35,942 bases of DNA from CAXTEJ01 sp964243295 (GCA_964243295.1 CAXTEJ010000034.1:1-35942); one strand, 5' to 3'. Shown: positions 1 through 8,228, counted from the stretch's first letter. Notes: a model not told the origin generated them from the letters alone. Program-made: numbers and translations.

Positions 1-84
<84 letters not shown>

Positions 85-97
85 TGGCCGGGCGCCG

Positions 98-2572
98 TCA
101 GTGGACGCCGGTGGGCTCGCGTCGCGGGGGTGGCGGCAGCGGCACCCCCGGCTGCCGTGCGGGCAGCGGTGAGGGCTGCAGCCCCGGCACCGGTGAGGGC
201 TGCAGCCCCGGCACCGGCGAGGGGTGCGCCGGCTGCAGCGGCGCCGCGGCGCTCGCCGCGCCGGCGGCGGCCGGTTCCAGAGGGGGCAGCAGCGGGCCGG
301 TCAGCAGGGCGGCGACGATGTCGGCGGCCGCGGCGGGACGGGCGATGTGGAAGCCCTGTGCGAAGTCGCAGCCCATAACCCGCAGGTCGTCGGCGTGGCG
401 CTGCTCCTCGACGCCCTCGGCGACGACGCGCAGCCCGAAGGCGTGCGCGGCCCCGATCATGAGCAGCACGAGGTCGCGGGTGCCGGCCTCGGGCGACTGC
501 ACGAAGCTGCGGTCGATCTTCACCGCGTCGGCCTGCAGCTGCTGCAGCTGGCCGATGGAGGTGTAGCCGGTGCCGAAGTCGTCGATGCTGACGCCGACAC
601 CGAGGCGGCGCAACCGGTCGAGCTGGCGGCGCCAGGTCGGCTCGTCGACGAGCACGGTCTCGGTGATCTCGAGCACGAGCCGGTGCGCGGGCAGCCCACT
701 GACCATGAGCGCCGACCGGACGTCGTCCACGACCTCGGGGCGGCCGAGGTGGCGGCCGGAGATGTTGACCGCGACGCTGGTCTGCCCGAGCTCGGCCGGG
801 TGCTCGACGGACCACCGCGCGAGCTGGCGGGTGGCCTCGCGCAGCACCCAGCGACCGAGGTCGCAGATCAGGTCGGACTTCTCCGCGACCGGGATGAAGG
901 CGTCCGGAGCGATCAGCGTCCCGTCGGGTCGCCGCCAGCGCACCAGGGCCTCGACGGCGGCCACCGCGCCCGTGCTGAGTGCGACGACCGGCTGGTAGTG
1001 CAGCACCAGCTGGTCGCCGCGGATGGCGGCGCGCAGCTCGTCCTCGACCAGCTCCTGCTCGCGCAGCTGGGCGCGCAGGGCGTCGTCGAACAGCACCGCA
1101 CGGCCGCGACCGTCGGACTTGGCCCGATAGGCCGCGACGTCGGCGTGGTGCACGAGGTCTGCGGCGTCGCGCTCGCCGGGGCCGCTCAGGGCCACGCCGA
1201 CGCTGGCGCCGATCGCCACCGGGTGACCGGAGATCGTCACCGGCACGGCCAGCGCGGCGGCGACGTCCTGCGCCAGACCGAGCAGCTCGCGGGCCCCCGG
1301 CGACCGCTGCAGCAGGACGACGAACTCGTCGCCGCCGAGCCGGCCGACGACGTCGCCCACCCGCACCAGCGAGCGCAGCCGGCGCGCGGCGTGCTGCAGC
1401 ACCAGGTCGCCGACGGCGTGCCCGTGCGCGTCGTTGACCGCCTTGAAGTGGTCGAGGTCGACGAACATCAGACCCACCGCCGAGCCGTCGGTCGCCCCGC
1501 GGTCGAGCGCGGCGGCCACGAGCTCGAGGGTGCGGGCCCGGTTCGTCAGCTCGGTGAGGGCGTCGTGGGCAGCCTGGTGGGCGAGGTCGGCGCGGAGCCG
1601 GTCGCGCTGGCGGGTCGAGCGCGCCATCGCCTGGATGGCGAGGTGCATGCGCAGCACCACCAGCAGGAACATGACGACGCAGCCGGCGAGCACGACGCCG
1701 GTCTCGGCCATCACGTCGAGGTCGTGGCGGACGAGCTGGACGGCGAGGATCACCGGCGCCGTCAGCACCGCGGCCGTGAGCGTGACGAGCCGCCGACGGG
1801 TGAAGGGGGACGTCGTCGGATCGGCAGGCGCCCCCAGCGCCCGCATCGAGGGGTGCACAGCGGCTGCGGCGAACAGCGCGTACGACATGAGCCATGCCGC
1901 GTTCAGCACCGGTGAACCGGTGTCGTAGACGATCGCCACGACGGCCCAGGCGGTGTCGACGACGAGCATCGTGGTGACCGCCGCCGTGAGCAGCCGGAAG
2001 GCGCCGTTGCGCGCTCCCGGCGCCACGACCAGCCGGACGAGCATCGCGAGCAGCAGCACGTCACCGACCGGGTAGGCGGCCCCGACCAGACGGGACAGCA
2101 GCGGCTCGGCCGTGTCCTCGAGCACGGGACGGGTGAGGAACACCCACGACAGCAGCCCCAGGCCCACGGTCACGATGGCGCTGTCGATCGCCGCGGCCGC
2201 ATCGACGCCGCGGTGGCTGCGGCGCTGGAGCACCAGCAGCCCGAGGCCCCACGCGATCAGCGGGTAGGCCAGCAGGTAGAAGACGTCGGCGACCGACGGG
2301 AACGGCTCCAGGCCGCGGGTCACGAGGACGGCGTAGGTGATGTCCCCCAGCGCCCACAGCCACATCCCGGCCGCCACGCACCACCAGGGCCGGGTGACGT
2401 CCGGCCGGTTCACCAGCACGCCGACGACCAGCACCGTGCCGGAGACCGCTGTCGCGACGACGCACACGCCGTCCGCGACGACACCGGGCACGAGGATGAC
2501 GAAGGCGCCGGCCACCGCGCTCACCGCGAGGTACGCCCGCCACCAGAGCCACATGGCCGGGGTGTCGGCCAT
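98..2572 (-). CDS. membrane-anchored GGDEF-EAL protein (c-di-GMP cyclase/phosphodiesterase)
   Basis: Predicted to make and/or degrade the second messenger cyclic di-GMP at the membrane. Residues 1 to about 315 are a series of hydrophobic segments forming a membrane sensor module. A coiled linker follows, then a GGDEF domain with intact G413-G-D-E-F motif and an upstream RVGD inhibitory-site motif (RxxD five residues before GGDEF). The EAL domain has E541-A-L, the DDFGTGYTS loop and a KIDRSF motif, so both catalytic sets look intact. The 824-residue length is typical for actinobacterial tandem proteins. The C-terminus is odd: about 60 Ala/Pro-rich residues with a PSPVPGLQ repeat. It lies 54 bases downstream of the SseB-family gene on the same strand and may be read through from proS. 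Which activity dominates, and the signal sensed, cannot be seen. Confidence 0.92.
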   Translation of the reverse strand: MADTPAMWLWWRAYLAVSAVAGAFVILVPGVVADGVCVVATAVSGTVLVVGVLVNRPDVTRPWWCVAAGMWLWALGDITYAVLVTRGLEPFPSVADVFYLLAYPLIAWGLGLLVLQRRSHRGVDAAAAIDSAIVTVGLGLLSWVFLTRPVLEDTAEPLLSRLVGAAYPVGDVLLLAMLVRLVVAPGARNGAFRLLTAAVTTMLVVDTAWAVVAIVYDTGSPVLNAAWLMSYALFAAAAVHPSMRALGAPADPTTSPFTRRRLVTLTAAVLTAPVILAVQLVRHDLDVMAETGVVLAGCVVMFLLVVLRMHLAIQAMARSTRQRDRLRADLAHQAAHDALTELTNRARTLELVAAALDRGATDGSAVGLMFVDLDHFKAVNDAHGHAVGDLVLQHAARRLRSLVRVGDVVGRLGGDEFVVLLQRSPGARELLGLAQDVAAALAVPVTISGHPVAIGASVGVALSGPGERDAADLVHHADVAAYRAKSDGRGRAVLFDDALRAQLREQELVEDELRAAIRGDQLVLHYQPVVALSTGAVAAVEALVRWRRPDGTLIAPDAFIPVAEKSDLICDLGRWVLREATRQLARWSVEHPAELGQTSVAVNISGRHLGRPEVVDDVRSALMVSGLPAHRLVLEITETVLVDEPTWRRQLDRLRRLGVGVSIDDFGTGYTSIGQLQQLQADAVKIDRSFVQSPEAGTRDLVLLMIGAAHAFGLRVVAEGVEEQRHADDLRVMGCDFAQGFHIARPAAAADIVAALLTGPLLPPLEPAAAGAASAAAPLQPAHPSPVPGLQPSPVPGLQPSPLPARQPGVPLPPPPRREPTGVH
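168..215. repeat. 24-bp tandem repeat in the 3' end of the GGDEF-EAL gene
   Basis: Two perfect 24-bp copies (168-191 and 192-215) with a degraded third copy after them. On the minus strand they encode the eight-residue repeat PSPVPGLQ in the proline-rich tail. The unit is a multiple of three, so copy-number change would keep the frame. Confidence 0.85.
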
Positions 2573-2626
2573 GCGACGACGGGCCTTGAGGCGGCACCCG
2601 GGCGAAGATCCGATCGGGTCAGCGCC

Positions 2627-3388
2627 TCAGGCGCTCGTCAGCGCCAGCTCGAGGCCGTCGACCCGCTCGCGCAGCAGCTCGCTGGCCTGCAGCGCGGCGC
2701 CGACCTCGCGGGCCAGCTGCTGCACCTGGTCGGCCACCAGCCCCGGCCGCACGACCAGGGTCACCGCGAGCTCGGCGCCGCGGCCGGGGTCGGCGCGCAC
2801 GTCGACGACGTCCGGCCGGTCGGCGACGGCGCCCGCGAGCTCGGCGAGCACCTCGGGATCGAGGTGCGCAGGCAGCCACGGACGCCCCGCGCCCACCGCC
2901 CACATCGCCGGCCGCGACACGACGTAGGTCGTCGGGCCCGCAGGGTCGAGCACCATCAGGTCGCAGCCCTCGGCGACCGCCGAGACCGCGGCGCGACGGG
3001 CCTCGACCGGCACAGGGCGCGCGGCCGGGTCCCAGGCGGCGAGGGCCGCGAGGCCGGTGAAGACCGGCAGCGCGCGACGCCCGTCCGCGCCGGTCAGGGT
3101 GACCAGGGCCATGTCGGCCTGCTTGTCGGCGGTGCCGTGCGCCGCCTCAGCCCCCTCCCCCAGCACCGCGACGACCGGGACGAACACGCGCGCCGCGGCG
3201 AGCGCGTCGACCACGACGTGCTCGGCGGCCAGGCCCCCCCGAGCCGCGGCGAGGGCGGCCACCAGCGCTGCGTCCGACTCACCCGCGTCGCCGGAGAACC
3301 CACCCGCCGGCAGGGTGCGTCCGGCCCACGGGGTGCCGGCCGTGTCAGCCGGGGCGGCCGGGGCCGTCGGCTCGTCCGGTGCTGTCAT
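2627..3388 (-). CDS. SseB-family protein
   Basis: 253 residues. The order of motifs matches actinobacterial SseB-fold proteins (PF07179): an early DAALVAALAAARGG helix, the strand VFVPVVAVLG, an acidic/Gln linker (TADKQADMALVTLTGADGR), LPVFTGLAALAAWDPAARPVP, and then GCDLMVLDPAG. The name derives from an enterobacterial protein linked to serine-sensitivity enhancement; the role in actinomycetes is unknown. There is no signal peptide or membrane segment. Its ATG shares one base with the proS stop codon (TGATG), so it is probably translationally coupled to proS. An inverted repeat AGCGCC-TCA-GGCGCT (2621-2635) covers its stop codon and could reduce read-through into the GGDEF-EAL gene, but it lacks a T run. 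Confidence 0.8.
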   Translation of the reverse strand: MTAPDEPTAPAAPADTAGTPWAGRTLPAGGFSGDAGESDAALVAALAAARGGLAAEHVVVDALAAARVFVPVVAVLGEGAEAAHGTADKQADMALVTLTGADGRRALPVFTGLAALAAWDPAARPVPVEARRAAVSAVAEGCDLMVLDPAGPTTYVVSRPAMWAVGAGRPWLPAHLDPEVLAELAGAVADRPDVVDVRADPGRGAELAVTLVVRPGLVADQVQQLAREVGAALQASELLRERVDGLELALTSA

Positions 3389-4800
3389 CAGTAGGCCCGG
3401 CCGACGACGGCGAGCGCACCGGGCTCGTCGTCGGAGGCGGGCACGCCGCCGTCGGGGCGCACGAGGCAGCGGACGGTGACGCCCTGCCCGCCGAGGCGGG
3501 CCTCCCCCGCGGTGCCGAGCACCGACCAGGGCATGCGGGCCCAGCCGGTCGCGGCGGCGTCGGCGGCCTCCTCGACGCTGGTGACGTCGACCGTGGCGGA
3601 CTCACGCCGGGCCAGCGCCTCGTCGTACAGCGCCTGCTGGTCGTCGGTGAGGGCCGTGCTCACCGCGGTGGCCGCGGCGGCCAGCACCGTCGGCGTCTTG
3701 GTGCCCGGGATGCGGCGGACGAGCGTGACGGTGCCCTCGGCGAGGTCGCGTGGCCCCACCTCGAGGCGCACGGGGTAGCCCTTCAGCTCGGCGTCGACCG
3801 CCCGGCGCCCGAACGGGGTGTCGACGCGGGCGTCCAGCTCGACCCGCACCCCGGCTGCCGCGAGCTCGGCCACGAGCCGCGACGCCGCCTCGAGCACCCC
3901 GTCGCCGTGCTTGACGACGGTCACGAGCGCCTGCACGGCCGCGAGCGTCGGGGGCACCCGCAGCCCCGCGTCGTCGCCGTGAGCCATGATCAGCCCGCCG
4001 ACCATGCGCGTGCTGGTGCCCCACGAGGTCGTCCACGCGGTCTGCCGCTGGCCGGCGGCGTCGAGGAAGCCGATGCCGAACGCGGTCGCGAAGTTCTGAC
4101 CGAGCTCGTGACTGGTGCCCAGCTGCAGGGCCTTGCCGTCGCCCATCATGCCCTCGAGCGTCATGGTGGCCGTCGCTCCGGCGAAGCGCTCGCGCACCGT
4201 CTTGCGGCCCACGACCACCGGGATCGCGAGCACCGTGCGCATGAAGTCCTCGTAGACCTCGTGCAGCACCCGCCGGGCGTACGCCGAGGCGTCGGCCTCG
4301 GTCGCGTGGGCCGTGTGACCCTCCTGCCACAGGAACTCGGTGCTGCGCAGGAACAGCCGCGGCCGCAGCTCCCAGCGCACGACGTTGGCCCACTGGTTGA
4401 GCAGCAGCGGCAGGTCGCGGTAGCTCGACGTCCATCGCGCCATGGACTCGCCGATGACCGTCTCGGACGTCGGCCGGACGACGACCGGCTCGTCGAGCTG
4501 CCGGCCGCCGGCGTGGGTGACGACCGCCAGCTCGGGGGCGAAGCCCTCGACGTGCTCGGCCTCGCGCTGCAGGTAGCTCTGCGGGATGAGCAGCGGGAAG
4601 GAGGCGTTGCGGGCGCCGGCCGCCTTGATGCGGGCGTCCATCTCGGCCTGCATGCGCTCCCAGATCGCGTAGCCGTACGGCCGGATCACCTGCGTGCCGC
4701 GCACCGGGCCGTTCTCGGCGAGCTCGGCCTTGGCGAGCACGTCCTGGTACCAGCGGGGGAAGTCCTCGCCGCGGGGCGTCAGCACGGGGGGTCGGGCCAC
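3388..4800 (-). CDS. proS: prolyl-tRNA synthetase, type 3 (archaeal/eukaryote-like)
   Basis: Charges tRNA(Pro) with proline in the cytoplasm. The class II motifs are clear: RPTSE near residue 110, FLRSTEFLWQEGHTAHAT near 150, and GLIMAHGDDAGLRVPP near 275. There is no editing (INS) insertion between motifs 2 and 3, which marks the short type 3 form, and the protein ends in the C-terminal tyrosine typical of this type. The C-terminal zinc-site cysteines of many relatives are absent; only one Cys (VRCLVRPDG) remains. I chose the GTG at 4800 (470 residues, the usual length) rather than the upstream ATG at 4872, because a TACAGT -10 box lies exactly 7 bases upstream (leaderless start) and the ATG would overlap the start of the divergent sigma gene. 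SseB and GGDEF-EAL genes follow on the same strand. Confidence 0.95.
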   Translation of the reverse strand: MARPPVLTPRGEDFPRWYQDVLAKAELAENGPVRGTQVIRPYGYAIWERMQAEMDARIKAAGARNASFPLLIPQSYLQREAEHVEGFAPELAVVTHAGGRQLDEPVVVRPTSETVIGESMARWTSSYRDLPLLLNQWANVVRWELRPRLFLRSTEFLWQEGHTAHATEADASAYARRVLHEVYEDFMRTVLAIPVVVGRKTVRERFAGATATMTLEGMMGDGKALQLGTSHELGQNFATAFGIGFLDAAGQRQTAWTTSWGTSTRMVGGLIMAHGDDAGLRVPPTLAAVQALVTVVKHGDGVLEAASRLVAELAAAGVRVELDARVDTPFGRRAVDAELKGYPVRLEVGPRDLAEGTVTLVRRIPGTKTPTVLAAAATAVSTALTDDQQALYDEALARRESATVDVTSVEEAADAAATGWARMPWSVLGTAGEARLGGQGVTVRCLVRPDGGVPASDDEPGALAVVGRAY

Positions 4801-4807
4801 GGCGACC

Positions 4808-4813
4808 ACTGTA
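4808..4813 (-). promoter_or_regulatory. -10 box of a leaderless proS promoter
   Basis: TACAGT on the minus strand, 7 bases before the chosen GTG of proS, the spacing expected when transcription starts on the start codon itself. No convincing -35 element is visible. Confidence 0.5.
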
Positions 4814-4870
4814 GAAGCGTGTCGTGGGTGCGCCTTCACACCGGCCACGACCTGCGGGAGTGTGACCGGC

Positions 4871-5722
4871 ATGGACTCGGCAGCCGGCGCGGCACTGGCA
4901 GCGGGCTACCAGGCCGAGCGGCCGCGGCTGCTGCGGATGGCCGGCCACCTGCTGCGCGACCCGGTCGAGGCCGAGGACGTCGTGCAGCAGGCGTGGCTGC
5001 GCCTGCACGGGGTGAGCAACCAGGTGGAGAACCTGCCGGGGTGGCTGACGACGGTCACCACCAGGCTGTGCCTGGACCGGCTGCGCGCCAAGGTCCCAGT
5101 GCCGGTGGCAGAGCTCGAGGAGGCCGGGGGCGGCGGTGACCCGGCCGACGAGGTCACCTTGACCGACACGGTCGGCGTCGCCCTGCAGGTCGTGCTCGAC
5201 CGGCTCACGCCGGGCGAGCGGGTCGCCTTCGTGCTGCACGACAGCTTCGACATCGACTTCCCGACCATCGCCGCGATCCTCGGCAGCACGCCCGTGGCCG
5301 CCCGCAAGCTCGCCTCCCGGGCCCGCACCAAGGTCGCCCAGCCGGCCGCGCACGATCGTCGACCCGACTGGGCCGTCGTCGACGCGTTCATGGCCGCCGC
5401 GCGCGGCGGCGACTTCGCCCGGTTGCTCGAGCTGCTGGCTCCCCGTGCGACCGTCTCCGCAGATGCCGACGCCGCTGCCCTCGGCACGCCGGTCCGCCTG
5501 GACGGCCGGGAGGCGGTCGCCGGCTTCTTCAACGGCGCAGCGCACGCCGCGCTGCCGGTGCTCATCGGCGACCGTCCCGCATCGGCGTGGTTCCACCGCG
5601 GTCAGGCCAAGGTCGCCTTCGCGTTCACCATCAGCGCCGGCGTCGTCCAGAGCATCGAGTTCCAGGCCGCTCCTGACGTCCTCGCCCGCGTCGTCCTGCG
5701 TAGCGGCAGCGATCTGCGCTGA
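4871..5722 (+). CDS. ECF RNA polymerase sigma factor with SnoaL-like C-terminal domain (SigJ/ECF41-like)
   Basis: 283 residues. Region sigma-2 (about 13-75) has the diagnostic DPVEAEDVVQQAWLRL and NLPGWLTTVTTRLCLDRLR. Region sigma-4 (about 105-165) has LTPGERVAFVLHDSFDIDFPTIAAILGSTPVAARKLASRAR. About 110 residues follow that resemble a SnoaL-like domain (DGREAVAGFFNG, FHRGQAKVAFAFTISAGVVQSIEF). In ECF41/SigJ sigma factors this tail replaces a separate anti-sigma factor and tunes activity. ATG 4871 is preceded by GGGAG at 4856-4860, a rather long 10-base spacing. The gene is divergent from proS. A near-consensus ECF41-type promoter lies just after its stop codon, pointing to the DUF1059-like gene as a target. 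The usual ECF41 partner (a carboxymuconolactone decarboxylase or oxidoreductase) is not adjacent. Confidence 0.92.
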   Translation: MDSAAGAALAAGYQAERPRLLRMAGHLLRDPVEAEDVVQQAWLRLHGVSNQVENLPGWLTTVTTRLCLDRLRAKVPVPVAELEEAGGGGDPADEVTLTDTVGVALQVVLDRLTPGERVAFVLHDSFDIDFPTIAAILGSTPVAARKLASRARTKVAQPAAHDRRPDWAVVDAFMAAARGGDFARLLELLAPRATVSADADAAALGTPVRLDGREAVAGFFNGAAHAALPVLIGDRPASAWFHRGQAKVAFAFTISAGVVQSIEFQAAPDVLARVVLRSGSDLR

Positions 5723-5725
5723 GAC

Positions 5726-5752
5726 GGTCACACTCGTCGCGAGTCGTGCGTC
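5726..5752 (+). promoter_or_regulatory. candidate ECF41-type promoter
   Basis: GGTCACA at 5726-5732, 16 bases, then CGTC at 5749-5752. The published ECF41 target motif, as I recall it, is TGTCACA (-35) and CGTC (-10) with about this spacing, so only one base differs. Transcription would begin near 5758 and give a leader of about 54 bases before the DUF1059-like gene. A small inverted repeat ACTCG-TCG-CGAGT (5732-5744) lies in the spacer. Confidence 0.5.
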
Positions 5753-5811
5753 ATGTCGTGTGGAGGGCCGGCGCAGGAGCCGGACCCCACGAACAGCAAC
5801 AGGGAGACGCG

Positions 5812-6063
5812 ATGAAGACCATGACCTGCCGGCAGCTCGGAGGACCGTGCGAGCTCGAGCACCACGGCGGCACCGCTGACGAGGTGATCAAGGCCCAGGA
5901 CCGTCACCTCAGGCAGGCCGCCAGAGCCGGCGACGGTGCGCACGAGCCCGCCCACGCGGACATGAAGGCCCGGTGGCGGCACCCGAAGCAGTCGATGGAC
6001 TGGTACCGCACCGCCAAGGCGACCTTCGCCGAGCTGCCCGAGGACTCGCTGCGGAACTCCTAG
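5812..6063 (+). CDS. small DUF1059-like protein
   Basis: 83 residues starting MKTMTCRQLGGPCELEHHGG, which matches the start of DUF1059 small proteins (MKxxxCRDLGxxC) with its two cysteines. The following segment (TADEVIKAQDRHLRQ) keeps the helical pattern. The C-terminal part, with ARWRHPKQSMDWYRTAKATFAELPED, extends beyond the usual 50-60 residue family length. The function is unknown; the cysteine and histidine content would allow metal binding. The ATG at 5812 was preferred to an upstream in-frame GTG at 5746 because AGGGAG lies at 5801-5806 with 5-base spacing and similarity begins here. It sits downstream of the ECF sigma gene behind a candidate ECF41 promoter, so it is a probable regulon member. 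Confidence 0.72.
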   Translation: MKTMTCRQLGGPCELEHHGGTADEVIKAQDRHLRQAARAGDGAHEPAHADMKARWRHPKQSMDWYRTAKATFAELPEDSLRNS

Positions 6064-6101
6064 GGCGAGCGGCGACGACCACCGGCGCGCCATCATCAGA
6101 C

Positions 6102-6541
6102 ATGACCGATCGGGAGCCGCTGCTGGAGCCGTTCGACGCGCTGCTCGGGGCCTGGGTCACCGAGGCGACCCACCCGGACGTCGACGCCGTCGTGCTCGGT
6201 GCCGTGACGTTCGAGTGGTTGGACGGCGAGCGGTTCCTGGTGCAGCGCGCTCACCACGAGCACCCGCTGTTCCCCGACTCCATCGCCGTCATCGGCGCCC
6301 CGGAAGCCGGCGAGGGTCTGGTCATGGAGTACTTCGACTCGCGCGGCGTGCGCAGGACCTACCAAGTCCAGCTCGGGGACGGCGTGCTGCGCTGCTGGCG
6401 CGACGCGTCCGGGTTCGACAGCGCTTCACCGCCCGGCTCCGACCTGACGAGTTCGAGGGCAGGTGGCAGTTCGCCCGGGCACCGGGCGACTGGCAGGACG
6501 ATCTCCAGGTCATCTACCGGCGCGCCGCGCCCGCTGGCTAG
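6102..6541 (+). pseudogene. frameshifted DUF1579/lipocalin-like conserved protein
   Basis: The frame starting at ATG 6102 (MTDREPLLEPFDALLGAWVT...) follows a known actinobacterial family of about 145 residues with VTFEWLDGERFLVQRAHHEHPLFPDSIAVIG and YFDSRGVRRTYQVQL. After WRDASGFD (about 6418) similarity stops in this frame and resumes in another as QRFTARLRPDEFEG...DWQDDLQVIYRRAA, ending at TAG 6539-6541. Restoring one C (GACAGCGC to GACCAGCGC) would rejoin the frames, so a single-base deletion near 6418 explains the break. It may be a real mutation or a sequencing error. The family resembles small beta-barrel, nitrobindin- or lipocalin-like proteins; the function is unknown. Confidence 0.75.
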
Positions 6542-6659
6542 GGGCTCAAGCAATGAGCGGTGTACGTCGACCACGGCCTGGCGCGGCTGCTGCAGCTGGC
6601 CGAGCTGGCGGCGTCCGTGGGCGTCGAGCAGTTCGTGCTGGCCTGATCCTCGCCGCTCC
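6542..6659. other. gene-poor junction with a short coding remnant
   Basis: 118 bases between the broken gene and the stop of the serine hydrolase. The frame 6560-6646 (plus) reads LARLLQLAELAASVGVEQFVLA then stop. It looks like a real protein C-terminus but has nothing upstream, because a TGA precedes it at 6554-6556. The family was not recognised. The segment 6542-6564 resembles 18663-18686 (GGGCTCA...GCAAT...GGTGTA), a possible trace of an insertion boundary. Confidence 0.4.
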
Positions 6660-8228
6660 TCACGCTTCTCGCGGCAACAGCACCCGGACGTTCGGCAAGG
6701 GAGAGATAGAGGCAGCGCCCAGACCGGCCCGGCGGGGAGAGATGTCCGTGGGTCTGGCGCTGCGCGGGGCGTCGAACGACACTGCGTGCACCGCGAACTC
6801 CTGGATCCTCGCCGGCTGCACGGGCGTGAGGTGCACCATGCAGACCAGCTCGCCGCGCTCGCCGGGGATCGACCAGGTGACGTCCGCCGCGGTCGCCGCC
6901 GACGTCACGTCGGTGAGCGGTCGTTGCGCGGCAAGGGGTCCGACGTCTGCCACTAGACGCTCGATCTCCGCGCGACGTTGTGTGAGAGGCCGGTCGAAGT
7001 CGACGTTGTCGGCGAAGATGTCGGCGGCGAGGCCGTCGTCCCAGTCGCGGATCAGCGCCTCGGCGGACCTGCGCATCGCCACGGTCTCGGGCCACAAGGT
7101 GATCGTCTCGGCCGGGGTCTCGTGCCGGGTGAGCACGCGGAAGAGCCCGTCTTGGGTGAGGGTGACCGGGTCGCCGCGGTGGCTGTTGGTGAGGGTGACG
7201 AGGCCGTGGCCGGAGTCCAGGTGCCACGTCATGAACAGCGTGAAGCCGGGCAGCCCGCCAGCGTGCGAGACGATCTTGCCGCGATGGAGGTCCTGGGTGA
7301 CGAACAGCCCGAGCGCATACCCGGTCACCGCGGCGCGGAACCCGCCGTCGGGGCGCAGCGTTAGAGAGGGCATGTCGATCTGGTGCAGGCGCTGCAGCTC
7401 GCGCCGCGAGGTGCGGCTGAGGACGCCGCGGTCGTCGTCCGTCGGCGGCCGGAACGCGGACCCCAGCCACGTAATCCAGACCGCGAGGTCACGCACCGTG
7501 CTCTGGATGCCGCCGGCCGCGGCGAACGCACCGGAGCTCACCGCGGCGAAGGGCACCCAGGCGCCCTGCTCGTCGAGCGAGTAGCCCGTCGCTCTGGCGT
7601 ATGCGGATTCCTTCGGAGCGGCGTTGTCGAACCATGTCGAGGTCAGGCCCAGCGGTACGAAGATCTCGTCGCGCACGTACTCCTCGATCGGGCGGTCCAC
7701 CGCCCGGCTCACGGCCAGACCGGCAAGGGTGAAGCCGAGGTTGGAGTACTCGTAGACCGTCCCGGGCAGGTGGCTGTAGGTCAGCCCCTTCGCCACCTCG
7801 GCAAGCAGGTCGTCGACTGATGCGTCGATGAAGGGGTCCACCCAGGCGTTGTCCTCCGTGAGCCCGCCGGACATGCTGAAGAGCATCCGGATGGTCGGCG
7901 GGTCGCACGGGTCGTCGGAGGTGCCGCTCGCGGCGAACTCCGGGAAGTACGTCGTGATCGGCTCGTCCAGGTCGAGCAGTCCCTGATCGCGCGCGAGCAG
8001 CGCTGCGCAGGCGACAAAGCTCTTGGACATCGAGGCGATGGGGAAGACCGTGTCGAGGTCCGGTCGCGCGTCCTCGTCGTCCGCCGCGCCGAACCCCGTG
8101 CCGTGGATCAGGCCCCGTGGTCCGACGAGGCCGTACACCAGCGCCCTGGCCGCCCCGGAGGCGGTGTACTGCCCGAAGTAAGCGTCGAGCTCGTCCTCGA
8201 CGGTGATCTTCAGATGCTCGGTCGACAT
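6660..8228 (-). CDS. serine hydrolase, class C beta-lactamase / D-aminopeptidase fold
   Basis: 522 residues of the beta-lactamase/transpeptidase-like family (PF00144). All three catalytic elements are visible: S66-M-S-K69 (nucleophile and general base), Y161-S-N163, and H322-A-G324 in place of KTG. The core ends near residue 380 and an additional C-terminal region of about 140 residues follows. There is no signal peptide, so the enzyme is probably cytoplasmic. The ATG at 8228 has GGAGAA upstream. Family members include D-aminopeptidases, DD-peptidases and esterases. The gene is divergent from a peptide importer and shares the region with a D-to-L amino acid conversion operon, so I infer a peptidase or amidase acting on imported D-residue-containing peptides. 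True beta-lactamase activity is unlikely without a secretion signal. Confidence 0.85.
   Translation of the reverse strand: MSTEHLKITVEDELDAYFGQYTASGAARALVYGLVGPRGLIHGTGFGAADDEDARPDLDTVFPIASMSKSFVACAALLARDQGLLDLDEPITTYFPEFAASGTSDDPCDPPTIRMLFSMSGGLTEDNAWVDPFIDASVDDLLAEVAKGLTYSHLPGTVYEYSNLGFTLAGLAVSRAVDRPIEEYVRDEIFVPLGLTSTWFDNAAPKESAYARATGYSLDEQGAWVPFAAVSSGAFAAAGGIQSTVRDLAVWITWLGSAFRPPTDDDRGVLSRTSRRELQRLHQIDMPSLTLRPDGGFRAAVTGYALGLFVTQDLHRGKIVSHAGGLPGFTLFMTWHLDSGHGLVTLTNSHRGDPVTLTQDGLFRVLTRHETPAETITLWPETVAMRRSAEALIRDWDDGLAADIFADNVDFDRPLTQRRAEIERLVADVGPLAAQRPLTDVTSAATAADVTWSIPGERGELVCMVHLTPVQPARIQEFAVHAVSFDAPRSARPTDISPRRAGLGAASISPLPNVRVLLPREA

Noticed and set aside
4841..4867. Second ECF41-like promoter: GGTCACA on the minus strand at 4861-4867, just before the sigma gene start
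   Set aside because: No CGTC lies at the right distance on that strand and the orientation points into proS, not the sigma gene.
4801..4872. Upstream ATG (4872) as proS start
   Set aside because: It adds 24 non-family residues, overlaps the divergent sigma gene start and ignores the well-placed leaderless -10 box before GTG 4800.
6660..8228. Secreted antibiotic-resistance beta-lactamase
   Set aside because: No signal peptide, an HxG motif and extra C-terminal domain as in peptidase/esterase relatives, and a peptide-catabolism neighbourhood.
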